Source of the DNA: Nocardia pseudovaccinii NBRC 100343
GTDB taxonomy: Bacteria; Actinomycetota; Actinomycetes; Mycobacteriales; Mycobacteriaceae
Assembly: GCF_001613225.1 (NCBI RefSeq)
Contig: NZ_BDBY01000358.1
Span: forward strand, 1-52,135
Length of the DNA stretch: 52,135 bases
Reading direction: 5' to 3'
Shown: positions 41,705 to 50,487 of the stretch, piece after piece
How positions within the stretch are numbered: the first letter of the stretch is position 1
How the letters are laid out: each line of letters starts with the position of its first letter
Made by a program: the position numbers and the translations under genes
The notes under the pieces: generated by a model
What the model was told of the DNA's origin: nothing
The model's input: the letters and a program-made list of their open reading frames with translations, nothing else
Databases searched by the model: none

Positions 41705-42457
41705 CTAAGGGCATGAGCGGGCAATGTCGTTCAGCACGGCATTGTCCGCAGCGGTCACCGGTAGGTCGTACCGGACCGCGACCGTCAGGTATTTGTCCGC
41801 ATAGAAACAACGGTTCGTGCGCGGCGTCCATTCGGACGGTGTGCTGTCACCCTTGGCCTGGTTGACACTCGCCGCGGTGGCCAGCAGATTCACCTCGGTA
41901 TCGTTGGCGAAACGCACCCGCCGCTCGAGCGGCCAGGACGCCGCACCCATATCCCAGGCTGCGGCCAGCGGATAGACGTGGTCGATCTGGATATCGCCCG
42001 CATCGGCCTTGCTGAAAGCGATCCGCTTGCCGGTGTACGGATCGTCGAGTATGCCCGCGGTGACCACGCAGTCGTGGGTGCCCGGCCGGAAGCTCACCAC
42101 GGTCAGCTGCGCGCTCAGTACGTTGTTGCGGGTATCGCAGCCGTCGTGACCGCCGGGGCCGTCGTAGTCATCGGTCCATGACGGTCCGAATGCGCACCGC
42201 TGACCTTCCTTGCAGCCGCGCTCATAACCGCCGGGATGTCCCCGGGCGGCAACGACTCGCACCGATGCCAACAACTGCCCGAGTTGAACCCGGGTCGGGC
42301 TGAGTTCCCCCTCCCCGCTGCCAGATGCGGGCGCGACCGGTCCACCGCTCACCTCGGCGCATCCGGGCAGCGCGAACAGCGCCGCCGCGATCAGGGCAGG
42401 CAGCCATCGTCGGATGTCGGCACGCACGGTGCCAGATGTACCCGTATGGACCGACAT
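41705..42457 (-). CDS. Secreted HNH nuclease lipoprotein (DUF1524-like)
   Basis: A 250-residue protein with a lipobox LFALPGC (Cys33), so it should be anchored outside the membrane. The nuclease site follows: DIQIDHVYPLAAAWDMGA with His160, then FANDTEVNLLATAASVNQAKGD, the HNH/DUF1524 pattern. Four further Cys (in RGCKEGQRC and DGC/HDC) could form disulfides. It probably degrades external DNA for nutrients or competition. ATG 42457 is preferred over GTG 42466. It follows a small hypothetical gene by 39 bases. Confidence 0.85.
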   Translation of the reverse strand: MSVHTGTSGTVRADIRRWLPALIAAALFALPGCAEVSGGPVAPASGSGEGELSPTRVQLGQLLASVRVVAARGHPGGYERGCKEGQRCAFGPSWTDDYDGPGGHDGCDTRNNVLSAQLTVVSFRPGTHDCVVTAGILDDPYTGKRIAFSKADAGDIQIDHVYPLAAAWDMGAASWPLERRVRFANDTEVNLLATAASVNQAKGDSTPSEWTPRTNRCFYADKYLTVAVRYDLPVTAADNAVLNDIARSCP

Positions 42458-42496
42458 TCGTAGCACCCGGCTGGAGCGCCTCGGAGCCGGTCAGAC

Positions 42497-42859
42497 CTAC
42501 AGCCAGGCGCGAGCCAGCAGATCGTCATTGGCGACTTCACTGGACCGGGGTGGGAATCTGGTGGCCACAATGGACTCGGTGTGCGCGCCGTCGTGTCCGA
42601 TCAGCCACGAACCACCGCGCTCCTCGCACTCGGCGATCTTCGCGAAGGTCGTGAGCAGGAACGTGACGGCGTCACGCGGGTCCAGGGTTCGGGCCAGGCG
42701 CTGTGATTCACCGGGCCGGGACAGGTCGAGCCAGACGCCGGACTGTCCGTCCAGTCGCATGCCGACGATCTTGTCGGCATTGACAAAGGTGAATTTGCGC
42801 CGTTCCCACGGCGTGGTCGGCGTGAAGCTCTGCTCGAGTACCTGGAGCAGAATCGTCAT
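42497..42859 (-). CDS. Small hypothetical protein upstream of the HNH nuclease
   Basis: A 120-residue soluble protein of no family I recognise. It begins MTILLQVLEQSFTP and carries FVNADKIVGMRLDG and AVTFLLTTFAKIAECEERGG. It has no signal peptide or membrane segment. ATG 42859 follows GGAGGG. Same strand and a 39-base gap make it a likely operon partner of the secreted nuclease. A cytoplasmic partner is compatible with immunity or regulation, but nothing in the sequence shows that. Confidence 0.65.
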   Translation of the reverse strand: MTILLQVLEQSFTPTTPWERRKFTFVNADKIVGMRLDGQSGVWLDLSRPGESQRLARTLDPRDAVTFLLTTFAKIAECEERGGSWLIGHDGAHTESIVATRFPPRSSEVANDDLLARAWL

Positions 42860-43061
42860 GCTTTGCCCTCCGCTTTCCGTTGACGCCCGACTGCGGTTCT
42901 CATGCGATGACCAGCGGATATACCAGTATGTTCCGAAAATGGTGCCAAGGGGTAGTAACTGGTCCATCTCGGCGAGTTCAAAGATTTTTCCGGCGACCGA
43001 TTAGTTCGGCGACCGGGCCGCGTCTATATCCGCAAACGCAACACGATCAGGGAGGACTCTC

Positions 43062-43745
43062 ATGAATGCTCTGCCGCCCGTCGTCGATGCCGACACCTGG
43101 CAGCGCCAACTCGATGAGCTGCGCGTCCGGGAGAAGGCAGCGACCCGAGAACTCGATGCGATCGCCGCCCAGCGGCGGCGCCTGCCGATGGTCGAAATGC
43201 CCGAATACACCCTCGAGGGCGAGGAGGGATCGGTCCGGCTGGCGGATATCTTCGATGGTAAGTCACAGCTGATCGTCTACAACCACATGTGGTTTCCGGG
43301 CGAGAAGTGGCAGTGCGGTGGTTGTACCGGGTTCACCTCGCAGTTCACCCGGTTGGAGTTCCTGGACAACTACGATGCCCGGTTCGTCATCGTCACCCAG
43401 GGGCCGATCGAGGAGGCACTCGCGTACAAGCGGCGGGTCGGGAACAAAATGGGCTGGTATTCCACGGCGAACAGTCCATTCGGCACCGACGTCGGCGCAC
43501 CGCCCGGCGGCGGATTCGCGGTCAACGTATTCCTGCGCGACGGCGACACGGTCTATCGCACCTGGCACACCAACGGCCGTGGCACCGAGCAGCTGAGTCA
43601 CAGCTTCGCGTTGATCGACGTGCTGCCGTACGGGCGGCAGGAGCAGTGGCAGGACTCGCCCGAGGGGTGGCCGCAGTCGCCGACCTACAGCCGATGGAGC
43701 GGCTCCGAAGACATCGCCGCGCACTACGGCGACCCGGGGGCGTGA
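43062..43745 (+). CDS. DUF899 thioredoxin-like protein
   Basis: A 227-residue protein. It opens with a coiled helix (REKAATRELDAIAAQRRRLP), then a thioredoxin-like core with the family motif NHMWFPGEKWQCGGC, a CGGC pair at Cys85/Cys88. HTNGRGTEQLSHSFALIDVLPYG closes the domain. DUF899 proteins are thought to be redox proteins, but substrates are unknown. ATG 43062 follows GGGAGG. It is convergent with bkdC, its stop touching the bkdC stop with no gap, so no terminator separates them. Confidence 0.9.
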   Translation: MNALPPVVDADTWQRQLDELRVREKAATRELDAIAAQRRRLPMVEMPEYTLEGEEGSVRLADIFDGKSQLIVYNHMWFPGEKWQCGGCTGFTSQFTRLEFLDNYDARFVIVTQGPIEEALAYKRRVGNKMGWYSTANSPFGTDVGAPPGGGFAVNVFLRDGDTVYRTWHTNGRGTEQLSHSFALIDVLPYGRQEQWQDSPEGWPQSPTYSRWSGSEDIAAHYGDPGA

Positions 43746-45095
43746 CTACATCCGGCCCAATAGCGTGAGCGGATCCTCGAGCAATCCCGCGACGGTCGCG
43801 AGGAAGCGCGCTGCCAGCTCACCGTCGATCATCCGGTGGTCGAAACTGATGCCGATGGTGGTGACCCACCGGATGGCGAGTTCGTCGCGGAATACCCAGG
43901 GCCGCTTGCGAATCGAGCCGAGGCACAGGATCGCGGCCTCACCCGGATTGACCAGCGGAACACCGGCGTCGACACCGAAGACGCCGACATTGGTGATGGT
44001 GAAGGTGCCGCCGCGCAGGTCGGTCGGGGTGGCGCTGCCCGAACGCGCCGTCTCGGCGAGCCAGCCGATCTCCCGGCACAGGTCGCGCAGGCTCAATGCC
44101 TGGGCTTCCTTGAGATTGGGCACCAGCAGGCCGCGTTCGGTGGCGACCGCGATACCGAGATTCACATAGTGCTTGGTGACGATCTGCTGATTCGCCTCGT
44201 CCCAGAATGCGTTGATGCCGGGATATTCCGCGAGGGCGGCGAGGACGGATTTGGTGACCAGGGCCAGCGGCGTCAGCGTCAGGCCCTCGAAGGATTTGGT
44301 GGTGCGCAGGTGGTCGAGCAGTTCCATCGATGCGGTGAAGTCGATGGTGACGAAGGTGCTGGCCTGCGGGATGGTGCGGGCGCTCGCCACCATGGCGGCC
44401 GCGGTGCGTTTGCGGATGCCGCTGATCGGCGTGCGTTCCTCGCGGGTCGCGGGGCGAATGATGCCCGCATTCGGATCGGTGACCGATGGCGTCGGCGGCG
44501 CGGCCGGGCCGTCGGTGCGAGTCGGCGCGGCGCGCGGCTGCGATACCGGGACCGCCCCGCGCACATCCTCGACCGTGACCGCACCGTCGGGGCCCGAACC
44601 CGCGACGTACCAGAGGTCGATACCGAGTTCCTTGGCGAGTTTGCGCGCACCGGGGGTCGCCGCAGCCCTGGCCATTCCCGACTCGACCGGCTCAGCGGCC
44701 GAACTCTCCTGCGGCGGTATCGGTTCCGCAACCCTTTTGCGCCGCCGGGACACCGTCTCATCTTCGGGCCCGTATCCGACCAGCACCGACGTCCGCCCGT
44801 TCGCCCCCTCCTGCGCGCCCGCCAGATCATTGCGCACCCGGATCAGCGGCGCCCCCACCGCAACCGTCTCACCGGGCCGAGCGAGCAATTCGATCACCGT
44901 GCCCGAGAACGGCGACGGCAGCGAGACCACCGCCTTGGCCGTCTCCACGTCGGCGATCGTCTGATTCAGCTGCACGGTATCGCCGACGCCCACCGACCAC
45001 GACACCAACTCCGCATCGGCCAGTCCCTCGCCGAGATCGGGTAGCCGGAATTCCAGGATATTTCCCTGATCATCCTCGGGGGCACGATCTTCCAC
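43746..45095 (-). CDS. bkdC: Branched-chain 2-oxoacid dehydrogenase E2 (dihydrolipoamide acyltransferase)
   Basis: A 449-residue E2 subunit, core of the complex that turns valine, leucine and isoleucine ketoacids into acyl-CoA. Domains are: lipoyl domain (about 12-85, lipoyl Lys in DVETAKAVVS), a linker, the peripheral-subunit-binding domain (ATPGARKLAKELGID, about 165), a Pro-rich linker, and the catalytic domain ending with the active-site motif DHRMIDG. The start is GTG 45095 with GAGAGGTG upstream. It is the last gene of bkdABC; E3 is not in the window. Confidence 0.93.
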   Translation of the reverse strand: MEDRAPEDDQGNILEFRLPDLGEGLADAELVSWSVGVGDTVQLNQTIADVETAKAVVSLPSPFSGTVIELLARPGETVAVGAPLIRVRNDLAGAQEGANGRTSVLVGYGPEDETVSRRRKRVAEPIPPQESSAAEPVESGMARAAATPGARKLAKELGIDLWYVAGSGPDGAVTVEDVRGAVPVSQPRAAPTRTDGPAAPPTPSVTDPNAGIIRPATREERTPISGIRKRTAAAMVASARTIPQASTFVTIDFTASMELLDHLRTTKSFEGLTLTPLALVTKSVLAALAEYPGINAFWDEANQQIVTKHYVNLGIAVATERGLLVPNLKEAQALSLRDLCREIGWLAETARSGSATPTDLRGGTFTITNVGVFGVDAGVPLVNPGEAAILCLGSIRKRPWVFRDELAIRWVTTIGISFDHRMIDGELAARFLATVAGLLEDPLTLLGRM

Positions 45096-45120
45096 TGGGG
45101 CACCTCTCAGTGAGCGGTAG

Positions 45121-46092
45121 TCAGGCGGCGAGTGAGCGATCGACCGCGGCGAGGATGCGGTCCGGATCGGGCAGGTGGTGCTTTTCGAGCTTAGCCGGGG
45201 GGTAGGGGATGTCGAAGCCACCGACGCGCAGCACCGGCGCCTCCAGGTAGTAGAAGCAGCGTTCGGTGATCCGCGCGGCGATCTCGGCGCCGAGCCCGCC
45301 GAAGACCGGCGCTTCGTGCGTCACGATCAACCTGCCGGTCTTGGCCACCGAGGCCTCGATGGTGTCGAAATCGATCGGCGACAAGCTGCGCAGATCGATC
45401 ACCTCGAGCGAATGCCCTTCCTCGGCAGCGATTTTCGCGGCGGTAATGGCCGAGGCGACGGTGCCGCCGTAGGCGAGGACGGTGGCATCGGTACCGCTGA
45501 CGCAGACGCGGGCCCGGTCCAGCGGCATGGCCTCGGCATCGAAATCGACCTCGGCCTTATCCCAGTAGCGCCGCTTGGGTTCGAAGAAGATCACCGGATC
45601 GTCGAGCGCGATCGCCTGGCGGATCATGAAATACGCGTCGGCGGGATTGCTCGGCGTCACGACGCGCAGTCCCGCGGTGTGGGCGAAATACGCCTCCGGC
45701 GACTCGGAGTGATGCTCCACCGAACCGATTCCACCGCCGAACGGAATGCGAATCGTGATGGGCGCGATCACCTTTCCCTGCGTCCGGTAGTGGATCTTGG
45801 CGACATGCGAAACAATCTGATCGAAGGCCGGGTAGACGAAGCCGTCGAATTGAATCTCGCAGACCGGGCGGTAGCCGCGCAGCGCCATACCGAAAGCCGT
45901 TCCGACAATTCCGGATTCGGCCAGCGGCGTATCGATGACGCGATTGTTTCCGAAATCCTTTTGCAGCGTGTCGGTTACCCGGAACACCCCGCCGAGGCGG
46001 CCGATATCCTCGCCCATCAGAACGACTTTCGGATCGTCGTCCATGGCCCGCCGGAGCCCGGCATTGAGCGCTGCGGCGAAGGTCGTGGTCAT
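45121..46092 (-). CDS. bkdB: Branched-chain 2-oxoacid dehydrogenase E1 beta
   Basis: The 323-residue E1 beta subunit, which forms a heterotetramer with E1 alpha and binds thiamine diphosphate at the interface. Family marks are VVLMGEDIGRLGGVFRVT near the start, DTPLAESGIVGTAFGMA, and IPFGGGIGSVEHHSESPE. The C-terminal transketolase domain has VIDLRSLSPIDFDTI. ATG 46092 overlaps the E1 alpha stop (ATGA). It matches mycobacterial BkdB. Confidence 0.94.
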   Translation of the reverse strand: MTTTFAAALNAGLRRAMDDDPKVVLMGEDIGRLGGVFRVTDTLQKDFGNNRVIDTPLAESGIVGTAFGMALRGYRPVCEIQFDGFVYPAFDQIVSHVAKIHYRTQGKVIAPITIRIPFGGGIGSVEHHSESPEAYFAHTAGLRVVTPSNPADAYFMIRQAIALDDPVIFFEPKRRYWDKAEVDFDAEAMPLDRARVCVSGTDATVLAYGGTVASAITAAKIAAEEGHSLEVIDLRSLSPIDFDTIEASVAKTGRLIVTHEAPVFGGLGAEIAARITERCFYYLEAPVLRVGGFDIPYPPAKLEKHHLPDPDRILAAVDRSLAA

Positions 46093-47201
46093 GTGGGGAC
46101 TCCTTCCGGTCGCGCGGCACTGTCACCGGGATCGCCGGACAGATACTCCGCGTACTCGTTCCGCTCTTGGGTGATCAGCGGATGCGGGGTGGCATAGACG
46201 TGATCGAACAGCTGTGTCGGCGCCGGATCCGGCATATCGATGGTCGCGGTGCGGACCTGTTGCGCGACTTCGTCGGCGCTCGCATCGACATGGCGCTCGA
46301 ATGCGTTGTCCCATAGCGACTCTCGTTCCAGCAGCTTGCGCAGTCGCGCGATCGGATCGCGGCGCGCCCACTCCTCGGTCTCGGCGGCGGAGCGGTAGCG
46401 CGTCGGGTCGTCCGCGGTGGTGTGCGGACCCATCCGATAGGTGAGCGCCTCGATGAACGACGGTCCGCCACCGGTGCGGGCGCGGACGGCGGCCTGTCTG
46501 GTGACCGCGAGGACGGCGAGCACATCATTGCCGTCGACCTGGAGGCCGGGAATTCCATACCCGTAGGCGCGCCGCGCGATCGGGGTCGCGCTCTGGATGC
46601 GGACCGGGGAACTGATCGCCCAGTGGTTGTTCTGACAAAAGAAGACGACCGGCGCGCCCCAGCTCGCGGCGAAGCCCAACGCCTCGGCGAGATCGCCCTG
46701 GCTCGACGCGCCGTCGCCGAAGTAGGCGATGGTCGCGATCTCCGCACCGTCGAGGTGGGCGGCATAGGCGTAACCGGTCGCGTGCAGGCCCTGCGAGCCG
46801 ACGATGATATTCGGGTTGGTCATATTGACCGCTTCGGGATCCCAGCAGGAGTGTGCGACCCCGCGCCACATCCGGGTGAGTTCGGTGGGATGAACGCCGC
46901 GGCAGTAGGCGACGGCGTGCTCGCGGTAGCTGCAGAAGACGTAGTCGTCGGGGCGCAACGCGTATGCCGAGCCGACCTGGGCGGCCTCCTGTCCGATCAT
47001 CGGCGCCCACAGTCCGAGCTGGCCCTGGCGTTGCAGAGCGGTTGCCTCGGTGTCGATCCGGCGGGTCACGACCAGGTCCGTGTACATCGCGCGCAGCTGT
47101 GCGGGCCCGATATCGGCGATCAGGGCCGCGTGTTCCCGGTCGAATACGCGACGGCCGTCGGGTTGTACCAACTGAACCGGATAGTCGGATTTGTTCGTCA
47201 T
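46089..47201 (-). CDS. bkdA: Branched-chain 2-oxoacid dehydrogenase E1 alpha
   Basis: The 370-residue E1 alpha subunit. The thiamine diphosphate motif is GDGASSQGDLAEALGFAASW with the closing NN in FCQNNHWAIS. A YRMGPHTTADDPTRYR segment corresponds to the phosphorylation-loop region of the mammalian enzyme. ATG 47201 follows AGGAGG. It is the first gene of the bkdABC operon, divergent from an Lrp/AsnC regulator across 146 bases. For valine the product is isobutyryl-CoA, the substrate of both the mmsA operon and IcmF. Confidence 0.94.
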   Translation of the reverse strand: MTNKSDYPVQLVQPDGRRVFDREHAALIADIGPAQLRAMYTDLVVTRRIDTEATALQRQGQLGLWAPMIGQEAAQVGSAYALRPDDYVFCSYREHAVAYCRGVHPTELTRMWRGVAHSCWDPEAVNMTNPNIIVGSQGLHATGYAYAAHLDGAEIATIAYFGDGASSQGDLAEALGFAASWGAPVVFFCQNNHWAISSPVRIQSATPIARRAYGYGIPGLQVDGNDVLAVLAVTRQAAVRARTGGGPSFIEALTYRMGPHTTADDPTRYRSAAETEEWARRDPIARLRKLLERESLWDNAFERHVDASADEVAQQVRTATIDMPDPAPTQLFDHVYATPHPLITQERNEYAEYLSGDPGDSAARPEGVPT

Positions 47202-47347
47202 TCGGGATCGCCTCCTGACCATGAGCGCAGGGCTGATGTGCCCTATATCACATAGCATCCACGAGTAGGCGAAGTGCGCAAGTGATCAACACGCGAGTAA
47301 GCAGAATGCCCAAATCTTTCCGACGAACTGATGTCATACTGCGTTGT

Positions 47348-47860
47348 ATGACCAGTAGAGAACCCGCCGACGTGACCCTGGACGCCACCGACGCGCGACT
47401 GTTGCTCGAGCTGGTCGCCAACCCACGCGCGACCGGTGTCGAGCTGGCAACCCGGCTCGGGTTGTCCCGCAATACCGTGCAGGCGCGGTTGTCGCGCTGG
47501 GAGGCGAGCGGTGTGCTCGCCAGCTTCGAACGTCGAGTGCAACCGCACGCGCTGGGCTACCCGCTGGCAGCCTTCGTCGCCGTCGTCGTCGATCAGCACC
47601 GATTGGATTCGGTGGTCGCCGAACTCGCCCGGGTGCCGGAGGTGACCGAGGTGTGCGGCATGACCGGCCTGACCGATCTCACCGTGCGGGTGGTGGCGCG
47701 GGATGCGGACGATCTGTACCGGATCGCCGGGCAGATCTTGAAGATTCCCGGGGTGGAACGCACCAATATGGCATTGGTGATGCAGCAGTTCGTCGGACCG
47801 CGCACGGCTCCACTGCTGGATCGCCTGGCCGCATCCGCCGATCGCTCGCTGCGAGCCTGA
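47348..47860 (+). CDS. Lrp/AsnC-family regulator, probable Bkd regulator
   Basis: A 170-residue regulator. The N-terminal helix-turn-helix is LDATDARLLLELVANP then ELATRLGLSRNTVQARLSRWE; the C-terminal RAM ligand domain follows (VPEVTEVCGMTGLTDLTVRV). Lrp-type proteins sense amino acids and form octamers. Divergence from bkdA is typical of BkdR regulators, so control of bkdABC by branched-chain amino acids is inferred. ATG 47348 has no clear ribosome site; a near-leaderless message is possible, with CATACT a -10 candidate about 11 bases upstream. Confidence 0.9.
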   Translation: MTSREPADVTLDATDARLLLELVANPRATGVELATRLGLSRNTVQARLSRWEASGVLASFERRVQPHALGYPLAAFVAVVVDQHRLDSVVAELARVPEVTEVCGMTGLTDLTVRVVARDADDLYRIAGQILKIPGVERTNMALVMQQFVGPRTAPLLDRLAASADRSLRA

Positions 47861-48037
47861 TCCGGCGGCATTGTCGGCGAGTTCTCGGTTTCCAAGACTC
47901 GCAAGACCTTCCGCACCGGAAGGTCCGACAGCGCGGGGCTCACGCTGCCGTGCCGGGAATCTGGAACGAAGTCACCAATGGAGTGGCGGTTAGCTGGGGC
48001 TCGGGTGCCTCGGCCAGGTAGAGAGCGCCCGGCAGGT

Positions 48038-48460
48038 TCAGTCGGTGACCAGGGCTGTTGCGGCGGTGCGGATTACTTCGGGGATTTCTACTGGTTTGCG
48101 GGTTTCGTTGTCTACGTAGACGTGGACGAAGGCGCCGGTCGCGGCTAGTTCCAGACCATCTTCGGATTCGCGGAAGATGGCCAGGTCGTAGGTGATGCTG
48201 GAGCGGCCGAGGCGGGAGATGCGCAGGCCTACCTGGAGTTGGTCCGGAAAGCTGAGCGAGCCGTGGTACTGGCAGGAGGTCTGGGCGACCACGCCGAGGG
48301 CGGGCAGTTCGCGGATATCCGTGCCGGTGGCATGCATGAGCCAGGCATTGACCGCGGTGTCGAAGTACGAGTAGTACGTCACGTTGTTCACGTGGCCGTA
48401 GTGGTCGTTATCGGCCCACCGGGTCGGCATCGGCCAGAGGACTGGATACTGCTGGGTCAC
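48038..48460 (-). CDS. Acyl-CoA thioesterase (4HBT hotdog)
   Basis: A 140-residue hotdog-fold thioesterase. The active segment RWADNDHYGHVNNVTYYSYFD holds the catalytic Asp of the 4-hydroxybenzoyl-CoA thioesterase class (D near 17-19) and the HVNN signature. The rest (GSLSFPDQLQVGLRISRLGRSSITYD) fits the fold. The substrate is unknown. GTG 48460 overlaps the upstream AraC stop (GTGA). The 177 bases between it and the convergent Lrp gene show no clear hairpin with a T run. Confidence 0.9.
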   Translation of the reverse strand: MTQQYPVLWPMPTRWADNDHYGHVNNVTYYSYFDTAVNAWLMHATGTDIRELPALGVVAQTSCQYHGSLSFPDQLQVGLRISRLGRSSITYDLAIFRESEDGLELAATGAFVHVYVDNETRKPVEIPEVIRTAATALVTD

Positions 48461-49416
48461 CCGGCCGACGATAGCTCAGCCGGGGTGCTGCCCTGCCGGT
48501 GGTCGCGCGGACTCACACCGAAGTGGCGTTTGAAAGCCGTGCTCAGTGCGAACGCGCTGCCGTAGCCGACCTGGCGGGCAATGGATTCGATGGTGGCATC
48601 GGATTCCTGCAGCAGGTCGGCCGCCAGGGCCAGCCGCCATTCGGTGAGGAAAGCCATCGGCGGTTCACCCACCAGATCGGTGAACCGGCGGGCCAGCGCG
48701 GCGCGCGAGACCCCGACCGCCTCCGCCAAACTGGCGACCGTCCAGCCGTGCGCCGGATTGTGCTGCAACAGCCGCAGCGCCTTGCCGACCAGCGGATCGC
48801 TGTAGGCGTGGTACCAGGCAGGCGCGTCATTGCGGGCGAACCAGGCACGCAGGGCCGCGATCAGCACCATATCGAGCAGCCGGTCCAGGACGACACCCTG
48901 TGCGGGCTCGTCCTTGGTGGCTTCGTCGACCAGGATGTCGAGCAGCCGGGTGTCGAAATCGCCGCGCTGCAAGATGATTACCGGCGGCAGGGCACGCAAC
49001 AGCCGCTGACTCGCCGCGCCCGCGGACTCATAGGTGCCCGTGACCATCAGGGTGGCGCCGTCCGCATCGGTGCCCCACTGGCGCACACCGAGACTCAATG
49101 TCTCGCAGAGGATTTCACCGTCGGCCGTCTTGGTGATATTGCCCGGATCGATGAAGATCTGCGGTGCGGTGGCCGGATCGTCGGCGACCGTATACGGATC
49201 GGGTCCGCGGAAGATCGCGATATCGCCCGCGCTCACTTGCCGTGGCTTACTGCCCGCCGCGTCGGTCATGATCCAGGCCGTGCCGCGGATCATCGACACC
49301 ACCGTCAGCGGCGCCCGATCCTGAATGCGCAGCGACCAGGGCGGGTCGAGCAATGAACACATGACGAACGCACCTCGGGCGCGTGGACCTTCGAGCAGAC
49401 TGGCGAGCGCATCCAC
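48457..49416 (-). CDS. AraC-family regulator with cupin_6 domain
   Basis: A 319-residue regulator. The N-terminal cupin-type domain (about 1-190) opens with VDALASLLEGPRARGAF and WSLRIQDRAPLTVV. The C-terminal double helix-turn-helix is WTVASLAEAVGVSRAALARRF and IESIARQVGYGSAFALSTAF. GTG 49416 matches where related proteins begin; the longer frame upstream lies inside the divergent gene. It faces the NmrA-like gene across 81 bases and overlaps the thioesterase, so it may control both sides. Confidence 0.9.
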   Translation of the reverse strand: MDALASLLEGPRARGAFVMCSLLDPPWSLRIQDRAPLTVVSMIRGTAWIMTDAAGSKPRQVSAGDIAIFRGPDPYTVADDPATAPQIFIDPGNITKTADGEILCETLSLGVRQWGTDADGATLMVTGTYESAGAASQRLLRALPPVIILQRGDFDTRLLDILVDEATKDEPAQGVVLDRLLDMVLIAALRAWFARNDAPAWYHAYSDPLVGKALRLLQHNPAHGWTVASLAEAVGVSRAALARRFTDLVGEPPMAFLTEWRLALAADLLQESDATIESIARQVGYGSAFALSTAFKRHFGVSPRDHRQGSTPAELSSAG

Positions 49417-49497
49417 ATAACAAACAGTAGACGCTGACGCATGATCACGAGTCGCTGAACTATGTTTCGTCGCGCGCCGCGCCGATGTACTGGAAAC

Positions 49498-50346
49498 ATG
49501 ACAAACAGCACCTCCCACCAGCGCCTCATCCTCGTCACCGGCGGTACGGGCAAGACCGGCAGCCGTGTCGCGACCCGGCTCCGGCAGGCCGGTCATCCGA
49601 TCCGGATCGGTTCCCGCGCGGCCGAGGTCCCCTTCGACTGGGCCGACCGCAGCACGTGGACACCAGCACTGTTCGGCGTGGACGCGGTGTACATCGCCTT
49701 CCAGCCGGATCTGGCGGTGCCGGGTGCGCCCGAGACCATCCGCGCATTCACCAACGCGGCCAAGGTCAACGGTGTGCGCAAACTCGTGCTGCTCTCCGGT
49801 CGCGGCGAACCGGAGGCCGTGGCGTGTGAGCAGATCGTGCAGGGTTCGGGGCTCGACTGGACCATCGTGCGCTGCAGTTTCTTCGCACAGAACTTCAGCG
49901 AAGGCGCATTCCTGGAGTACGTGCTCGCGGGTGAGGTGGCACTGCCGAATGGCGATGTGCCGGAACCGTTCGTGCATGCCGACGATATCGCCGATGCCGC
50001 GGTCGCCGCGTTGACCGAGGACGGGCACAGCGGCGAACTCTACGAACTGACCGGACCCAGGTCGTTGACGTTCGCCGAAGCCGTCGCGGAGATCGCCGCG
50101 GCAACCGGACGCGAAGTCGCCTTCATTCCGATCTCCCGCACGGATTTCGTTGCGGCACTGACCGAGTACCAGGTTCCCGCCGACGTCGTCAGCCTGCTCG
50201 ACTACCTGTTCGGCACGATCCTGGACGGCCGGAACTCCAAGACCGCGGACGGCGTCCAGCGTGCGCTCGGCCGGGAACCGAAAGATTTCCGGGATTACGC
50301 CGACGAGACTGCGGCCACCGGAATCTGGAACATCTCCAGCGAGTAG
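49498..50346 (+). CDS. NmrA-like NAD(P)-binding protein
   Basis: A 282-residue Rossmann protein. The dinucleotide loop TGGTGKTG is near residues 14-21; YELTGPRSLTFAEAV in the second half is typical of the NmrA/SDR-atypical group. These include NAD(P)H quinone reductase-like and redox-sensor proteins; Tyr-Lys of classical SDRs is not evident. ATG 49498 has GGAAAC just upstream. It is divergent from the AraC/cupin regulator, a very common pair in actinobacteria. Confidence 0.88.
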   Translation: MTNSTSHQRLILVTGGTGKTGSRVATRLRQAGHPIRIGSRAAEVPFDWADRSTWTPALFGVDAVYIAFQPDLAVPGAPETIRAFTNAAKVNGVRKLVLLSGRGEPEAVACEQIVQGSGLDWTIVRCSFFAQNFSEGAFLEYVLAGEVALPNGDVPEPFVHADDIADAAVAALTEDGHSGELYELTGPRSLTFAEAVAEIAAATGREVAFIPISRTDFVAALTEYQVPADVVSLLDYLFGTILDGRNSKTADGVQRALGREPKDFRDYADETAATGIWNISSE

Positions 50347-50487
50347 GTGGTTGTAGGAAATGAGACCGCCGCACGGACACCCGATCTCAATGGCGAGATC
50401 CGCGGAGCCGGGCCCTTGGACGACGATGTCCCGGACCGGCTCCCCGTGCGGCCGCGAGATCGCGCTCGACGCGGTACCGTCGAATCG

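Noticed and set aside
47245..47257. CTATATCACATAG as a bkd operator
   Set aside because: Only four-base arms and no second copy; the TATAG part is as easily a -10 element.
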